From an uncultured Lachnospiraceae bacterium (GTDB lineage: Bacteria > Bacillota > Clostridia > Lachnospirales > Lachnospiraceae), in the NCBI GenBank assembly GCA_947564645.1, contig CANOCU010000016.1:1-60854 (forward strand): 60,854 nucleotides of DNA. The letters are read 5' to 3'. Position 1 is the first letter of the stretch, and each line of letters starts with the position of its first letter. The notes beneath the pieces are model-generated. The model did no database searches. It saw only the letters and a list, made by a program, of their open reading frames with translations, and was not told where the DNA came from. Made by a program: the position numbers and the translations under genes. Positions 7,047-17,423 of this stretch are shown piece by piece.

Positions 7047-10000
7047 TTACTTGTTGATCTTAACACTCATGTTGATGGCCGTCCCATTTGTCTTAACAGC
7101 CTGTCCTTCATAAGTAACATACATTGTCACCCTGCTCGTAGAGTTTCCGGCAAAGGATACCGTATCCTTTAATCTCACTGTAACCTTCAGGGATCCATCC
7201 GTCTGCGGCTCACTGGTAACATCGAAGGATTCCCTGGATTTGGTATCTTTCTCGCCAAATGCAATTTCTATTGGCTTACCAATAGTGCCTGTATTGGGCT
7301 TAACCGTAAAGGTTGCTGCATAAGACTTGTTAGACAGATACAGATCAAGGCTTGTCTTACTAACCGTCACCTTCGGTATACTCTGAACTGTCCGAACATT
7401 TATTTTGTTCGATGCCCACATACCACCGCCTATATTACCGCCATAATTTGCAAGCTTGACCCAAATTCTTACAGGATAATTTTTATTGTTCTCAATACTG
7501 ACACCTACTCTGGGTGCAACATAAATCTTGCCGTCTATGACTTCTGCGCTAAAATACTTGCTGTCATCATCAGATAACTGTGGTGCAACATTGGCATCAA
7601 AGATACGCGCTTCTACTACCTGATCTTTCAGATTCGAGAACGTCGGTGTATACATGATACTGTTCTTCAGCGTATACGCACCGCCGCGATCTAACAGATT
7701 CAACGAACCCTTGGCTGATAATTTCACACCAATTGTCCCTTTATACGCCTTAACATTAAACCTAACGGCTTTACCCACTACACGATTGCCGCTGTCATGA
7801 TTGACGTATTCTGGTGTCATTGTGAAGCTGTATGTCTTGGCTGCTACCGGACCTTTTAAAGAAATACAAAGCTTACTGTCCTTTATTTTCCAGTCAAATT
7901 TGCCTTTGCTGGCGCTCTCATTCTTCGTTGTACACAAAATACTGTATATCGTTCCCGCGGCATCCACCTCATAGCCTTCCGGCAGTTTGACATTCATCTG
8001 AATCTCTGCCGTCTCAGTATACGTGCCTCCTGTCTGGGCCGCCAGATTTAATGATGCCGCCCCTTTGAGTGTCATCGCCGGTACCGCATTGGTAATCTTC
8101 ACTGTCAGCACAACTGCATTATATATTTCTCCGGTACTGCTCTCTATGGCATCGGATTTAAATTTATAGGCGCCCGCCTTGATCGTCGGATCCTTAATCT
8201 CAATCCTTCCCTTACCATCGGAATACACTACACTCAGCTTATCATACTCGACCGCATTCTTCGCATTCGACTGAGGCGTAAAGTTCTGCGTATCCGCCAG
8301 AACCGTGTCAAACTGATTCGAGGATAATGCAAACTCACCGGGCTGATCCGGATACCTGCTGTTCAGGCTGACTGTTGCCGGCTTAAGTGCAATCTTTGGA
8401 TTCGCTGCCGTTGTCTTGACCGTATAGGTATATTCAAATTTCTGATTTGCCGCCCAAGCCTTATTTCTGACTTCCAGGACAACCCTGCCGGCACCCATAA
8501 CGGCATTTACTTTGAGTTCTATCTTACCGTCATCGTTAATGGATACACCGTCTCTGCTCACACTGTCAGCCGTGCTCTTCGATGACAACGCAACTGTCCA
8601 GTTCTCTTCATCCAATACTACCTGCTGTTTCGTCTTGTTATCCAGTAAGGTCAGAACCGCTGTCTTCTCAGAAGCTGTCATATTGTAGGTATCAGTCGTT
8701 TTATCCAGCTTATAAGAAGGCTTTATTGTCTGTGTAGGAATTGATATCTTGCATTTTTTAACCGAATTCTGCTTGAATCCCGCAAGATGCAATACCAAAT
8801 ATCCTGTCGTAACCAACTTACCCTTATCGTTATAGATCATATTCGCGTTCTTCTGTGTGATCGTTCCGGTAGCCGGATCAATCTGGAAGTTCTTTGTGAA
8901 GAACGCATCATTCGTCGAAGATGTCAAAGGCTCCAGTGAATAGCTTTCAATCGTCTCATTACCAAGATTTGAAACAATAGGCTTCACCTCTGTTCCGTCA
9001 TTGGCCAGGAACAGGTTAATCTTTGGCTGTTTCTTATCATAAGCAACCCTTGGATTAGGCATCGTAGAATTGACCGTAATCTTCAACGGTATCTTATAAT
9101 TCCTATTATTCAAAGCGACCTTTACGTTGTAAGTTCCTTTATCAATCCTACCGGATTTTGGATTGATCACATATCTGTAAATGCCTCCCGTGCTATTTGC
9201 TTCATCGTATATCGCTTCCAGTTCCGTAACCGGCACAGTATCATCCTTCGCATATACCAGTTCCAACGATTTCGGCTCAATCACACCTTCATAGGCACTG
9301 ATCACCTGCAATACCGCGCCCTCTTCCTTTTCAAGATTTACGGTAAGAGCCGATGCAGACAGTCTCGGCGTATAATCTCTGACCTGAATAATAAATTTCT
9401 GCGTAATAGTCTGCTTTTTGGAATTAGTCGCCGTTGCTGTAATTGTCGCCTCTCCTGTCGTTCCCTTAGGAATTGTGATCGTATTCTCCGGAATCGTAGC
9501 CGCGGAAGATGTCCGGGCCAGTTTAGCTACTTTAGCATCACTGGTTGACCACTTCAAGGCAACTGCCATGGCATCGCCATCTGCATCATAAGCCTTCGCC
9601 TTTAATTTCATAGTCACCTGCGCTTTATCCGGACTTACCGCAATTTTCTCAACCGAAGCCACCTGCACAGTATTTCCGCCTACCACCTTATCTGTGATCG
9701 TAAAAATCGTGCTGTTATAAGAATCCGGTATCAGCTGTAAAGAGACGGCATCCGTGCTTGCCACTTCGATCGCGACCGCCTTTTTGACCTTGCCGCCGCC
9801 CTTTGTTACCACTTCCACATTGATATTGACATGTCCCTCTTTCAACGCAGTGATAATTCCGGTGTTGGAAACACTGGCGATCGTCGGCTTCGCGGAGGTA
9901 AATTTAACCTTGGAAGTCGGTACGATATTATTATCTTCATCCAATACAAACAATCTGGTCGTCTGTCCAACTTTCAGTTTATCTCCATTAGACAACTCCC

Positions 10001-11912
10001 AATCTATATCCGTACCGTTAACACCGCCGTTATCCGCCGTGCTTTCGAATTCCGCCGTGATCATAGCTCCGCCTCTGGGCATCTCGAAAGTATAATATTT
10101 TCCTTCTTTTTTAATCGGTATTCCATTGCACTTCAAAGACTCGGCGATCAACTTATTGTTTTTCTCCGGACTTGCAAACACATATAGTTTTGTGCCAGCA
10201 GCCACTCCTTTAGGCCGTGCCACGCCGTTTTCGTCTTTGCCGTTATCTACATTATTCGGATCATCGTTTGGCGCCGTGGCCGATCTCGATACCTTGATGG
10301 AACCTGCCCCTGTTACTTCACACTCCCATTTATAATACTTATTTTCTTCTTTAATCGCGGTAATACTGCTGAAACGTATCTTACGATTCAGTGTATATTT
10401 CTCTGTGTCACTGCCCGGATACCCGATCAGGCACAGCGTATCCGTGTCCGGGAAAGCATCGTTTGCAAAGGTACAGAGGATCTGCGGAACCTCAACGCGC
10501 ACCAGTTTTGAACAGTTCTCAAACGCATAGGACGCAATCTTCTGTACATATGGCGAAAACTCTATGCTGCCAAGACTGTAACATCCTTTGAACGCCCAAG
10601 ACTCAATTCCCGTCGTCTGGTTGCCATCCCCGAACGATACCAACACAAGAGAACGGCATTCGGCAAAAGCATACTGTGGAATACTGCCAAGCTTCTTCGG
10701 CAGTGTCACTTCCGTCAAAGCACTGCAGCCTTCAAACGCATGCGCTCCCATAGACGTGATATTATCCGAAAAGACAATGGATTTAACGCCGCGACAATCC
10801 TTAAACGCCGCCTCTCCGATACTGGTCAGACCATTCGGAAACGTAAAGCTCGTATCGGAACAGAACTGTGTCAACGCGCCGCATCCATGAAACGCATAAG
10901 CTTCGATCGTCTGCAGTCTGCTGATATCAGCATTTCTCATATATACCATGAACAGCCTGCTGTCTCCGTAAAAGGCACGACTGCCAATGCTTGTGACCGT
11001 CGCCGGAAGTGCGAACTGCGTCAGGGAAGTACAGCCTTCAAATGCGCTGGCTTCGATGGACTCCACACCATTGGGCATGGTCATACCCTTTAATGCCGTA
11101 CAACCCTGGAATGCATTCGCTCCGATCGAAGTAACGCCCTTGGGCATACTGATATAGGTAAGCTTTGTATTGTTCGTAAAGACACCGGAGCCAATCTTAC
11201 TAATGCCCTGTCCTTCCTCCAGAACAATATTGCCTTCCAGAGGCTTACCATCCGCCCGCTCAAGTGCGGTCAATGTACCGCTCTCATCTTTGGTATAGAT
11301 ATACTCCGTAGCGGCATTATACGTAACGAGCATGCCCACTTCATCCGTGAAGGACATCATCATGATGCCCGCTTCTTCAGCTGATTCCTCTTCGTCCTCC
11401 TCAGACGTCTTCTCATCCTCGTCTACTGTATTCTCCGAAACGCTCTCGTCCTCTTCCGTCTCATCCGCATCCGGTGTCTCTTCCTCGTCCGGGTTCGTCT
11501 CGTCAGGCTTCTCCTTGTCCGGATCGGTCACCTCTTCACCGTCGGAAGGTTTCTCCTCATCCTTACCGGTCTCTCCGCCCGGATTCTGATCCCCAGATGT
11601 ATCCTGACCGCCGGACTCGCTGCCATTCCCGGAATTGTCGTCTCCGCCCGGATTGTCCGGATTCGTCGGTTTATCCGGATTTGTCGTATTATCCGCATTT
11701 CCCGGATTCGTCTCTCCTTCCGACTTATCATTCCCGCCTTCGTCCGTCGCTCCCTGAGAAGCACCTGCTCCTTCTGTGGGCACAGTACTCTCTTCCCCTG
11801 TCGTAACAGGCAGATCTGCACCGCCAGGCGCCGTAGCGAGAACCGTCATACCGTTCATCCCCACTGCCAGGCTGAGCGCCAACAACAACGCAAGTACTCT
11901 TCTTTTCTTCAT
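7047..11912 (-). CDS. Giant secreted BspA-type LRR protein with Ig-like repeats
   Basis: This 1621-residue protein has a clear signal peptide (KK-RR then a hydrophobic core, cleavage near residue 26 after V-L-A). Residues about 28-185 form a low-complexity linker rich in N, G, P, D and E. Roughly residues 240-515 contain ten BspA-type leucine-rich repeats, recognisable by repeated A-F-x-G-C-x-x-L units. A beta repeat (about 540-640) is followed by a BIG_2-like Ig domain (about 650-730) with the typical V-x-F-T-S-x-x-P-x-I-A-S-V pattern. Further Ig-like modules fill the C-terminal 900 residues. I see no LPXTG motif or S-layer-homology repeats, so the anchoring mode is unclear. BspA-like proteins commonly act in adhesion. 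It has its own promoter and terminator. Confidence 0.85.
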   Translation of the reverse strand: MKKRRVLALLLALSLAVGMNGMTVLATAPGGADLPVTTGEESTVPTEGAGASQGATDEGGNDKSEGETNPGNADNTTNPDKPTNPDNPGGDDNSGNGSESGGQDTSGDQNPGGETGKDEEKPSDGEEVTDPDKEKPDETNPDEEETPDADETEEDESVSENTVDEDEKTSEEDEEESAEEAGIMMMSFTDEVGMLVTYNAATEYIYTKDESGTLTALERADGKPLEGNIVLEEGQGISKIGSGVFTNNTKLTYISMPKGVTSIGANAFQGCTALKGMTMPNGVESIEASAFEGCTSLTQFALPATVTSIGSRAFYGDSRLFMVYMRNADISRLQTIEAYAFHGCGALTQFCSDTSFTFPNGLTSIGEAAFKDCRGVKSIVFSDNITSMGAHAFEGCSALTEVTLPKKLGSIPQYAFAECRSLVLVSFGDGNQTTGIESWAFKGCYSLGSIEFSPYVQKIASYAFENCSKLVRVEVPQILCTFANDAFPDTDTLCLIGYPGSDTEKYTLNRKIRFSSITAIKEENKYYKWECEVTGAGSIKVSRSATAPNDDPNNVDNGKDENGVARPKGVAAGTKLYVFASPEKNNKLIAESLKCNGIPIKKEGKYYTFEMPRGGAMITAEFESTADNGGVNGTDIDWELSNGDKLKVGQTTRLFVLDEDNNIVPTSKVKFTSAKPTIASVSNTGIITALKEGHVNINVEVVTKGGGKVKKAVAIEVASTDAVSLQLIPDSYNSTIFTITDKVVGGNTVQVASVEKIAVSPDKAQVTMKLKAKAYDADGDAMAVALKWSTSDAKVAKLARTSSAATIPENTITIPKGTTGEATITATATNSKKQTITQKFIIQVRDYTPRLSASALTVNLEKEEGAVLQVISAYEGVIEPKSLELVYAKDDTVPVTELEAIYDEANSTGGIYRYVINPKSGRIDKGTYNVKVALNNRNYKIPLKITVNSTMPNPRVAYDKKQPKINLFLANDGTEVKPIVSNLGNETIESYSLEPLTSSTNDAFFTKNFQIDPATGTITQKNANMIYNDKGKLVTTGYLVLHLAGFKQNSVKKCKISIPTQTIKPSYKLDKTTDTYNMTASEKTAVLTLLDNKTKQQVVLDEENWTVALSSKSTADSVSRDGVSINDDGKIELKVNAVMGAGRVVLEVRNKAWAANQKFEYTYTVKTTAANPKIALKPATVSLNSRYPDQPGEFALSSNQFDTVLADTQNFTPQSNAKNAVEYDKLSVVYSDGKGRIEIKDPTIKAGAYKFKSDAIESSTGEIYNAVVLTVKITNAVPAMTLKGAASLNLAAQTGGTYTETAEIQMNVKLPEGYEVDAAGTIYSILCTTKNESASKGKFDWKIKDSKLCISLKGPVAAKTYSFTMTPEYVNHDSGNRVVGKAVRFNVKAYKGTIGVKLSAKGSLNLLDRGGAYTLKNSIMYTPTFSNLKDQVVEARIFDANVAPQLSDDDSKYFSAEVIDGKIYVAPRVGVSIENNKNYPVRIWVKLANYGGNIGGGMWASNKINVRTVQSIPKVTVSKTSLDLYLSNKSYAATFTVKPNTGTIGKPIEIAFGEKDTKSRESFDVTSEPQTDGSLKVTVRLKDTVSFAGNSTSRVTMYVTYEGQAVKTNGTAINMSVKINK

Positions 11913-12073
11913 CTTCCTTACCTTCTCCCATTCGTACCTTCTTAAAATCTGATGTTACTGTCATTTTCTCAAACAACTGTCACTTCTGTTGAAATCCAAA
12001 TGACTTCTCTGGCGATTGCTTCGCATTTACTTCTCTAAAGACACTCTCTGCCAAACAATACCATATTTTAGTC

Positions 12074-12102
12074 AGTATACCATTTCTGATTGTGTGACAC
12101 AA
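12074..12102 (-). promoter_or_regulatory. Predicted promoter with palindrome upstream of the LRR gene
   Basis: Minus-strand TTGTGT (12097-12102) and TATACT (12074-12079) are 17 nt apart, giving a leader of roughly 155 nt before the LRR gene. The -35 box is half of a perfect 13-nt palindrome, TTGTG-T-x-ACACAA (12090-12102), a possible repressor or activator site. The rest of the 11913-12148 gap is AT-rich, and I see no clear terminator hairpin for the upstream gene. Confidence 0.5.
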
Positions 12103-12148
12103 GTGTCTTTGCTACAAGATATAGTGTTTTTAAGGAAAAATTAATCTT

Positions 12149-15100
12149 TTAAAACAGATTTTTCCACCATGCAAGCTTCTTAGTAGCAATTGTATAGGTT
12201 ATTTTCTTCTCGCCGCCGTAATTTCCCAGGCCGCGCAGTGTGACAGTTGCCTTACCCTTATTCACATTTTTCGTATAAGTGTTCTCGTCGATCGTATAGT
12301 CTATGCCATATTGCAGGGGTTCTGTATTGCCGCTTACCGTGATCTTTAAGTCATTTTCCGTCAGGGTCACCGGCTGTCCGTTGCGGTATTCCTTCGTCTG
12401 CACTGTAACTCTCGCCTTGGCAATGTCTGCCGCCACGATCCTGTAATCCGCCGAAATCTCCGCCGCTCCCGCTCCGGCATAGAAGCCTTTTCCCTGTGCT
12501 GTGACACGGATGACGGTTCCGGCCTCCGGAATATCATCTGCCGCCACGAAGTCACCGGCATTCCGTGATATAACATTACCGTCAGTATCAGTCCATTCCG
12601 TATCTTCCGCATACGTATATAGCAGGTTCTTCTCATAATCTCTTCCTGCCGCCAGTCTTGCACCGTTACAGTCCGTCAGAACAGGAACGCTCTTGTAGGC
12701 GTTTTTCCGTTTCTTATAGACCACATCCCTGACCGTCATCGTCAGTTTACCGTTGTCTGGTGACATCTGTCCGTCCGTGATCTCGAAATATCCGGTAATG
12801 CTCCCCCTGAAATTGCCTTTACCGGTGACTGTGATCTTCGGCCGCTTCTTTTCCGGCAGTTCTTCCTGCATCGCCTTCGTCGCCACCGTATTGTTATTCG
12901 CATATCTGATCGTATAGTCTTTGCCGGGTTCTAAATGGATGCCGTTAAAGGTCAGGAGTACTACCGGCTTGCTGCCGCCCTTCATATAAGGCGTTGTGAC
13001 TTGGGATAAGTCCGCAATCTCTTTCAAACTGTCCGGTTCGTCCTGTGTGTAATACTGCATGGTGATCGCAGGATTTGATCCGGATTCATCCGGGCCGATC
13101 TGATATCCCGTTATCTTATAGCTCTTCCTGATCTGCCCTGTATACTCGTTGATCCCCTTAAACAAGATCGTTGCCGTTCCCACTTTGGAGACATTCGTAT
13201 AAGACACCACATAATCGCCTGTTACGCCGTCATCCTGACTTTCCGTCAAAACATTGCCGTTCAGAGTCAATGTATAAGCGCCGGGAGCCTGTCTTGCATC
13301 TTCCTCGCTGCCCGTGTATTCTCTGTTCTCCAGCCCTTCCACTTTAGCCCTTCCAATGGCGGTTCCGACGATCTTATAAGTAATGCTCTTACTGCCCGCG
13401 AAGCCGCTTCCTTCCACCGCCGTGATCGTCGCCGTGGCCGTACCGACCGCAGTATTATTCTTGTAGGATACGGTATAGTCTCCTGTCAGGCCGCCGTCCG
13501 TACTCTCTGTGAGCGCCTCCTTCTTATAAGTCACCTTCAGCTCCGGCATGATACCGATGCCCTGCTCCTTATCGACCAGATCATTCCGGTAGGTCTGGTT
13601 GGGAATCTTCGCGATCGCCACCTTGCCAAGCAGCACCTTCTGTGTGATCGTCTCGTATACCGTGATCGTTCCGGTATAGCCGCCCTTCCCGGTGATCAGG
13701 ATCGGATATGTGCCTGCCGTCTGATAGGCTCCTGTACCGGTCTGCGGATACGTTACCGTATAATCCGTGTTTCGCGCCAGTTTCTTACCGCTACGCCAGA
13801 CTGTCGGCGCACTCTTAATCGTTCTACCCGTGTATGCCACCGTAATGTCATCCGCCGTGACATCCGTATCCGTCAGCGGTTTGGGCACAATATTAAAGGA
13901 TATCGATTCCGTTCCGGCATAATTACCCTTACCTTTGACCGTAATCGTCGGCGCCGCCTTCCCCTCAAGGTTTACTTTCTTATTATTTTTATAGGAAATC
14001 GTATAATCCTTATTCAGAACCAGTTCGATCCGTTCCCGGCTGCCATCCTCATACGTTATACTGTCAAACACTCTCACTTCCGGTTTGATGACATTTCCGG
14101 TATAAGTCTGATCCCCAACCGGAAGGATATAGAAACCCTTACCCTGTTCTTCGTAATGCGGATAAAGTACCGTCTCCTGACGATGGATCAGCGTGTTCTC
14201 ATCAAATCTGCTGCCCGTCCCGCCGATACCCGTATACCATCCGATAAAGATATCGTCTGCTGTCCCACTTTCCAGTTCCTCTTCAGTCGGAAACTCCTGT
14301 ACCGACAGCGCGTCTCCATAGCGGACTGTCTGCTTTTTCAGGACCGTACTGCTGTCTTTCCCCATAAAAGTGACATGACATTCCTCCACCATAATGGTAT
14401 GCTGTGCCGCATAGCCCTGCTCGCAGCCCGCCACCCTGGCCGTGATCACTGCCGTTCCGCCGGCAATCGCCACAACTTTGCCGTTTCTGACTGTGGCAAC
14501 CCGCTCATCAGAGCTGCTCCAGGCCACCTGGGTATCGGAAGTAGTATCCTTCGGCCAATATTCCGCCGCCAGATTCACACTCTGTCCGGCAAGCAAAGTC
14601 GTTGTTTCCACCTGATCCGCTTCCGCTACGTTGGGATTTGACAGCTCCACCTGATAGATTGGCGCACTCACCTTAACCTTACAGGACGCACTCTTCACAG
14701 GTGTACCGCCTGCCTTAGACGCCTTGGCCGTGATCACAGCCTCCCCCTTGCCCACTGCAGTCACCACTGCCCGGGGCGCATCTGCGGGCGCTGTCGGATC
14801 GGCGGCAACCTTCGCGACTCTGGTATTGGAGGAAGTCCAGACGATCGTCCTGTTTGCGGTAGTATCTGCCGGATCAAACGTTACCTGTAACGATACAGTG
14901 GCGGTATTCTCCCTGCGCTCTTCCTCACTCAGGCCGGTGATATCTTCCACAACTGTATCCGGTCTGCGAAGAGACACTTCATTTTGATCCAGAGAAATAC
15001 TCTGCAAGGTTGCCTGCACCGTAACTTTACAGGAAATTTCCGCCTTTTTATAAGAAACCGTAATGACAGCCTCTCCGGTCTTACCCCCTTCCACCGCTCT

Positions 15101-17281
15101 GACGGTGCCGTCTTCGACAGTCACGACCGATGTGTCGCTGCTGCTCCAAATCACCTCTTCATCGGGAAGATTTACGACTTTCCCATCGGCGTACAACTTC
15201 AGTGTCTGTCCGGTCGTGCAGTCCCTGGCGCTGCTTCTGTCCAACTTTAATGCTGTTTTGCTTAATTTCAATACCGGGATCTTCTCCGGTTCTTCCGGTA
15301 CAGGCGGCGCGATGCCGCTCTCATTCGGCATATTGTTATAGACCGGAATCTTGAATACAAAGGCTGAATTCAGCGAACCGGCATTGGCATACATCTTCTT
15401 CGTGGTCGAAGATTCACTGGCCGGCGCCTGGATATTCTGCATATATTGATGGTTATAGAGTCCGTAGGGACTGTTGCGGTCTACATTGAATTTCTCCAGA
15501 TAAAGGGTGTCCTGGTATTTCAGGATATAATTATTGCCGATCGTCGCCGCGCCGCCTTCCAGAGACTTATACCGCGTATTCCATCCCTTACTCTTCGCAT
15601 AGGTCAGTCCCTTTACGATCTTCTCGGTTGTGGAAGAACCGTTAACTCCCACATTAAAGAAATTATAATAATTCTCATAGCCCGGATAGGTACCGGAAAT
15701 CAGCCCCGACGTACCCTTCCCCTGTTCCTGATATACACGGGACGCCAGATGGATCGGACTTAATCGCCTGTTTTTTCCAATTTCAAAGAAGGCCTGCGCA
15801 TAGGTACGCTTCGCGGTATCATCCGGTAAAACGCCTTTCATAAAGGTTGTATTCAGAAATGTCTGAACCGCAGACTGCGTATGATAAGACGCATTAAAAG
15901 TCAGCTGCTCAAACTGGAAAATGTAGGTCTCCGTCAGGAAATTACGTGGATCCATATAGTATTCCACTGCCGGTCTGGTTGCATAGTACCAGCCGCTCTC
16001 ACTGGGACAGGCATTCCCTACCCAGCCCTTGGAAGCATTGCTTGTCGTCTTCTGAATCAGACTCTTGTCCCCCATCTCCTTCGAGACAGACGCAGCAAAA
16101 TCCAACCCTGTCTTCATTGGCACAAAAGTCCAGTTCGGATGTGCATTCTTCAAATCTCTGAGAGCGCTCTGATAAGAACCCGGAAAGGCGGTAATATCCG
16201 AAGTATTCATGGCATAAGGCATCATGGAACCAGCTGCCATTCCAAAAGCTGTGATTCCGTATGTATCACCGATTTCCAGAATCGGTAACAGGTACTCGTT
16301 CTCCCAGGCGATCCAGTCCTCGTCAGAATAGGCCAGATAGTAACTCTGCACATATCCCGTGCCCTCCGCACCGTCTATATAGAACTGCACCGCATACCAC
16401 ACATCACTGTCCGTGATCGTGACCCCTTTGATATACAAGGTCTGTCCGATTTCCAATGTCGCCGTAGTCTCACTGTTCTCGTACGGCCAAAGCCTTGCAC
16501 TATAAGTATCCGTGTGATAGAGCAGCGCCATCAGATCCTTCTGTGCAAGCAGTTTCGTGAATGCCTCCCCGGCAGCTTTGATCATAGCCTGACGATCTTC
16601 CTCCAGACTGTTTTCAGAGACAGAGGAAAGGTCGTTCTCAGAAACGGATGACAGATCGTTCTCGGAGACGGAGGATAAGTCATTGTCGGAGATGCTGCCG
16701 GAGTCACTGTCCGGAGTGTCTGCCGGCGGGTTCACATCATCCGGGACATCCGGAACAATGCCAGAATCTGTATCTCCGGAGCCATTATTGTCCGAACCAT
16801 CATTCTCCGAATCATTGTTGTCTGAACCATTGCTATCTGAATTGCTATTATCCGAGCCACTGCTATCCGAATCGCTATTATCCGATCCATTGCCATCCGA
16901 ATCGCTGCTGTCTGCGTCACCGTTCTCTGAATCGGTGCTGCCTGTGTCAGTATGATCAGAGCCGTAATCACCTGTACCATCATCACTGCCACCCGGAGCA
17001 TCCTGATTCGATCCGGCATTCCCTGCATTGTCACTACCCGGACCATTCTGACCGGCATGATCCTGATCGGTCGTCTGATCGGCCGTCTCCCCGGTATTCT
17101 CTTCGTTACGTGCACCGGAACTACCGGCGGAATCCCCTGCCGTAGCGATATCCACCTGCATTCCCACCGTATCTTCTACCGCCAGAACCTGCACCGGGCT
17201 ACTCTCCAAACATAAAGCCAGGCATAGGGCTATGGCACAGTATCGGTATTTTCTGGAATATTTTCTCTGCATCGTTTTCAA
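12149..17281 (-). CDS. Giant secreted glucosaminidase with SH3-like, BIG2 and beta repeats
   Basis: The 1710-residue protein opens with a basic n-region and hydrophobic core (signal peptide, cleavage near residue 35). Next come a Ser/Asp/Gly/Asn-rich linker (about 45-205) and four 8-residue S-V-S-E-N-D-L-S repeats. An SH3b-like domain follows (about 235-330), then an endo-beta-N-acetylglucosaminidase domain (about 370-665). The last shows ASRVYQEQGKGTSGLISGTY and YNFFNVG, the conserved glutamate and aromatic segments of LytD/Auto-type peptidoglycan hydrolases. Three BIG_2-like domains (about 690-1000), an InlB-type repeat (about 1010-1075) and many Y-T-G repeat modules complete it. It likely cuts cell-wall glycan outside the cell. 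No LPXTG is visible. It sits directly downstream of the three-gene PRTase cassette but behind that cassette's terminator. Confidence 0.88.
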   Translation of the reverse strand: MKTMQRKYSRKYRYCAIALCLALCLESSPVQVLAVEDTVGMQVDIATAGDSAGSSGARNEENTGETADQTTDQDHAGQNGPGSDNAGNAGSNQDAPGGSDDGTGDYGSDHTDTGSTDSENGDADSSDSDGNGSDNSDSDSSGSDNSNSDSNGSDNNDSENDGSDNNGSGDTDSGIVPDVPDDVNPPADTPDSDSGSISDNDLSSVSENDLSSVSENDLSSVSENSLEEDRQAMIKAAGEAFTKLLAQKDLMALLYHTDTYSARLWPYENSETTATLEIGQTLYIKGVTITDSDVWYAVQFYIDGAEGTGYVQSYYLAYSDEDWIAWENEYLLPILEIGDTYGITAFGMAAGSMMPYAMNTSDITAFPGSYQSALRDLKNAHPNWTFVPMKTGLDFAASVSKEMGDKSLIQKTTSNASKGWVGNACPSESGWYYATRPAVEYYMDPRNFLTETYIFQFEQLTFNASYHTQSAVQTFLNTTFMKGVLPDDTAKRTYAQAFFEIGKNRRLSPIHLASRVYQEQGKGTSGLISGTYPGYENYYNFFNVGVNGSSTTEKIVKGLTYAKSKGWNTRYKSLEGGAATIGNNYILKYQDTLYLEKFNVDRNSPYGLYNHQYMQNIQAPASESSTTKKMYANAGSLNSAFVFKIPVYNNMPNESGIAPPVPEEPEKIPVLKLSKTALKLDRSSARDCTTGQTLKLYADGKVVNLPDEEVIWSSSDTSVVTVEDGTVRAVEGGKTGEAVITVSYKKAEISCKVTVQATLQSISLDQNEVSLRRPDTVVEDITGLSEEERRENTATVSLQVTFDPADTTANRTIVWTSSNTRVAKVAADPTAPADAPRAVVTAVGKGEAVITAKASKAGGTPVKSASCKVKVSAPIYQVELSNPNVAEADQVETTTLLAGQSVNLAAEYWPKDTTSDTQVAWSSSDERVATVRNGKVVAIAGGTAVITARVAGCEQGYAAQHTIMVEECHVTFMGKDSSTVLKKQTVRYGDALSVQEFPTEEELESGTADDIFIGWYTGIGGTGSRFDENTLIHRQETVLYPHYEEQGKGFYILPVGDQTYTGNVIKPEVRVFDSITYEDGSRERIELVLNKDYTISYKNNKKVNLEGKAAPTITVKGKGNYAGTESISFNIVPKPLTDTDVTADDITVAYTGRTIKSAPTVWRSGKKLARNTDYTVTYPQTGTGAYQTAGTYPILITGKGGYTGTITVYETITQKVLLGKVAIAKIPNQTYRNDLVDKEQGIGIMPELKVTYKKEALTESTDGGLTGDYTVSYKNNTAVGTATATITAVEGSGFAGSKSITYKIVGTAIGRAKVEGLENREYTGSEEDARQAPGAYTLTLNGNVLTESQDDGVTGDYVVSYTNVSKVGTATILFKGINEYTGQIRKSYKITGYQIGPDESGSNPAITMQYYTQDEPDSLKEIADLSQVTTPYMKGGSKPVVLLTFNGIHLEPGKDYTIRYANNNTVATKAMQEELPEKKRPKITVTGKGNFRGSITGYFEITDGQMSPDNGKLTMTVRDVVYKKRKNAYKSVPVLTDCNGARLAAGRDYEKNLLYTYAEDTEWTDTDGNVISRNAGDFVAADDIPEAGTVIRVTAQGKGFYAGAGAAEISADYRIVAADIAKARVTVQTKEYRNGQPVTLTENDLKITVSGNTEPLQYGIDYTIDENTYTKNVNKGKATVTLRGLGNYGGEKKITYTIATKKLAWWKNLF
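16601..16696 (-). repeat. Four 24-bp coding repeats (S-V-S-E-N-D-L-S)
   Basis: Exactly 96 bp encode four consecutive 8-residue units, SISDNDLS, SVSENDLS (twice) and SVSENSLE, between the Ser/Asp linker and the SH3-like domain of the glucosaminidase. The bases have diverged between units, so the repeat is conserved mainly at protein level. Such a linker motif may be cleaved, modified or simply spacing. Confidence 0.85.
16756..17010 (-). repeat. Ser/Asp/Asn/Gly-rich low-complexity coding repeat
   Basis: Within the glucosaminidase gene this stretch encodes irregular units such as GSDNSDSDSS and GSDNNDSEND, made of tcc-gaa/gat-type repeated codons (read on the opposite strand). It resembles the Sdr-type stalks of Gram-positive surface proteins. 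The irregular period and open frame exclude a CRISPR array. Boundaries are approximate. Confidence 0.75.
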
Positions 17282-17423
17282 ATCCCTTCAACATTTCAAT
17301 GTTATGTCTACCTGCTCTATTATCATATCATGTTTCTGGGATATTTCCAGTACAAAGTTATGTAAATCATTTCCAAATTTATAGTTAACGACATTAGAAA
17401 TGTCACTTACTATAAATATAAAA

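Noticed and set aside
11982-12034. ACTTCT repeated three times upstream of the LRR gene
   Set aside because: Spacing is irregular (21 and 26 nt) and the word is short; chance is likely.
16601-17010. Direct repeats that might be a CRISPR array
   Set aside because: Repeats are in an open reading frame, have no unique spacers of constant size and encode regular peptide units.
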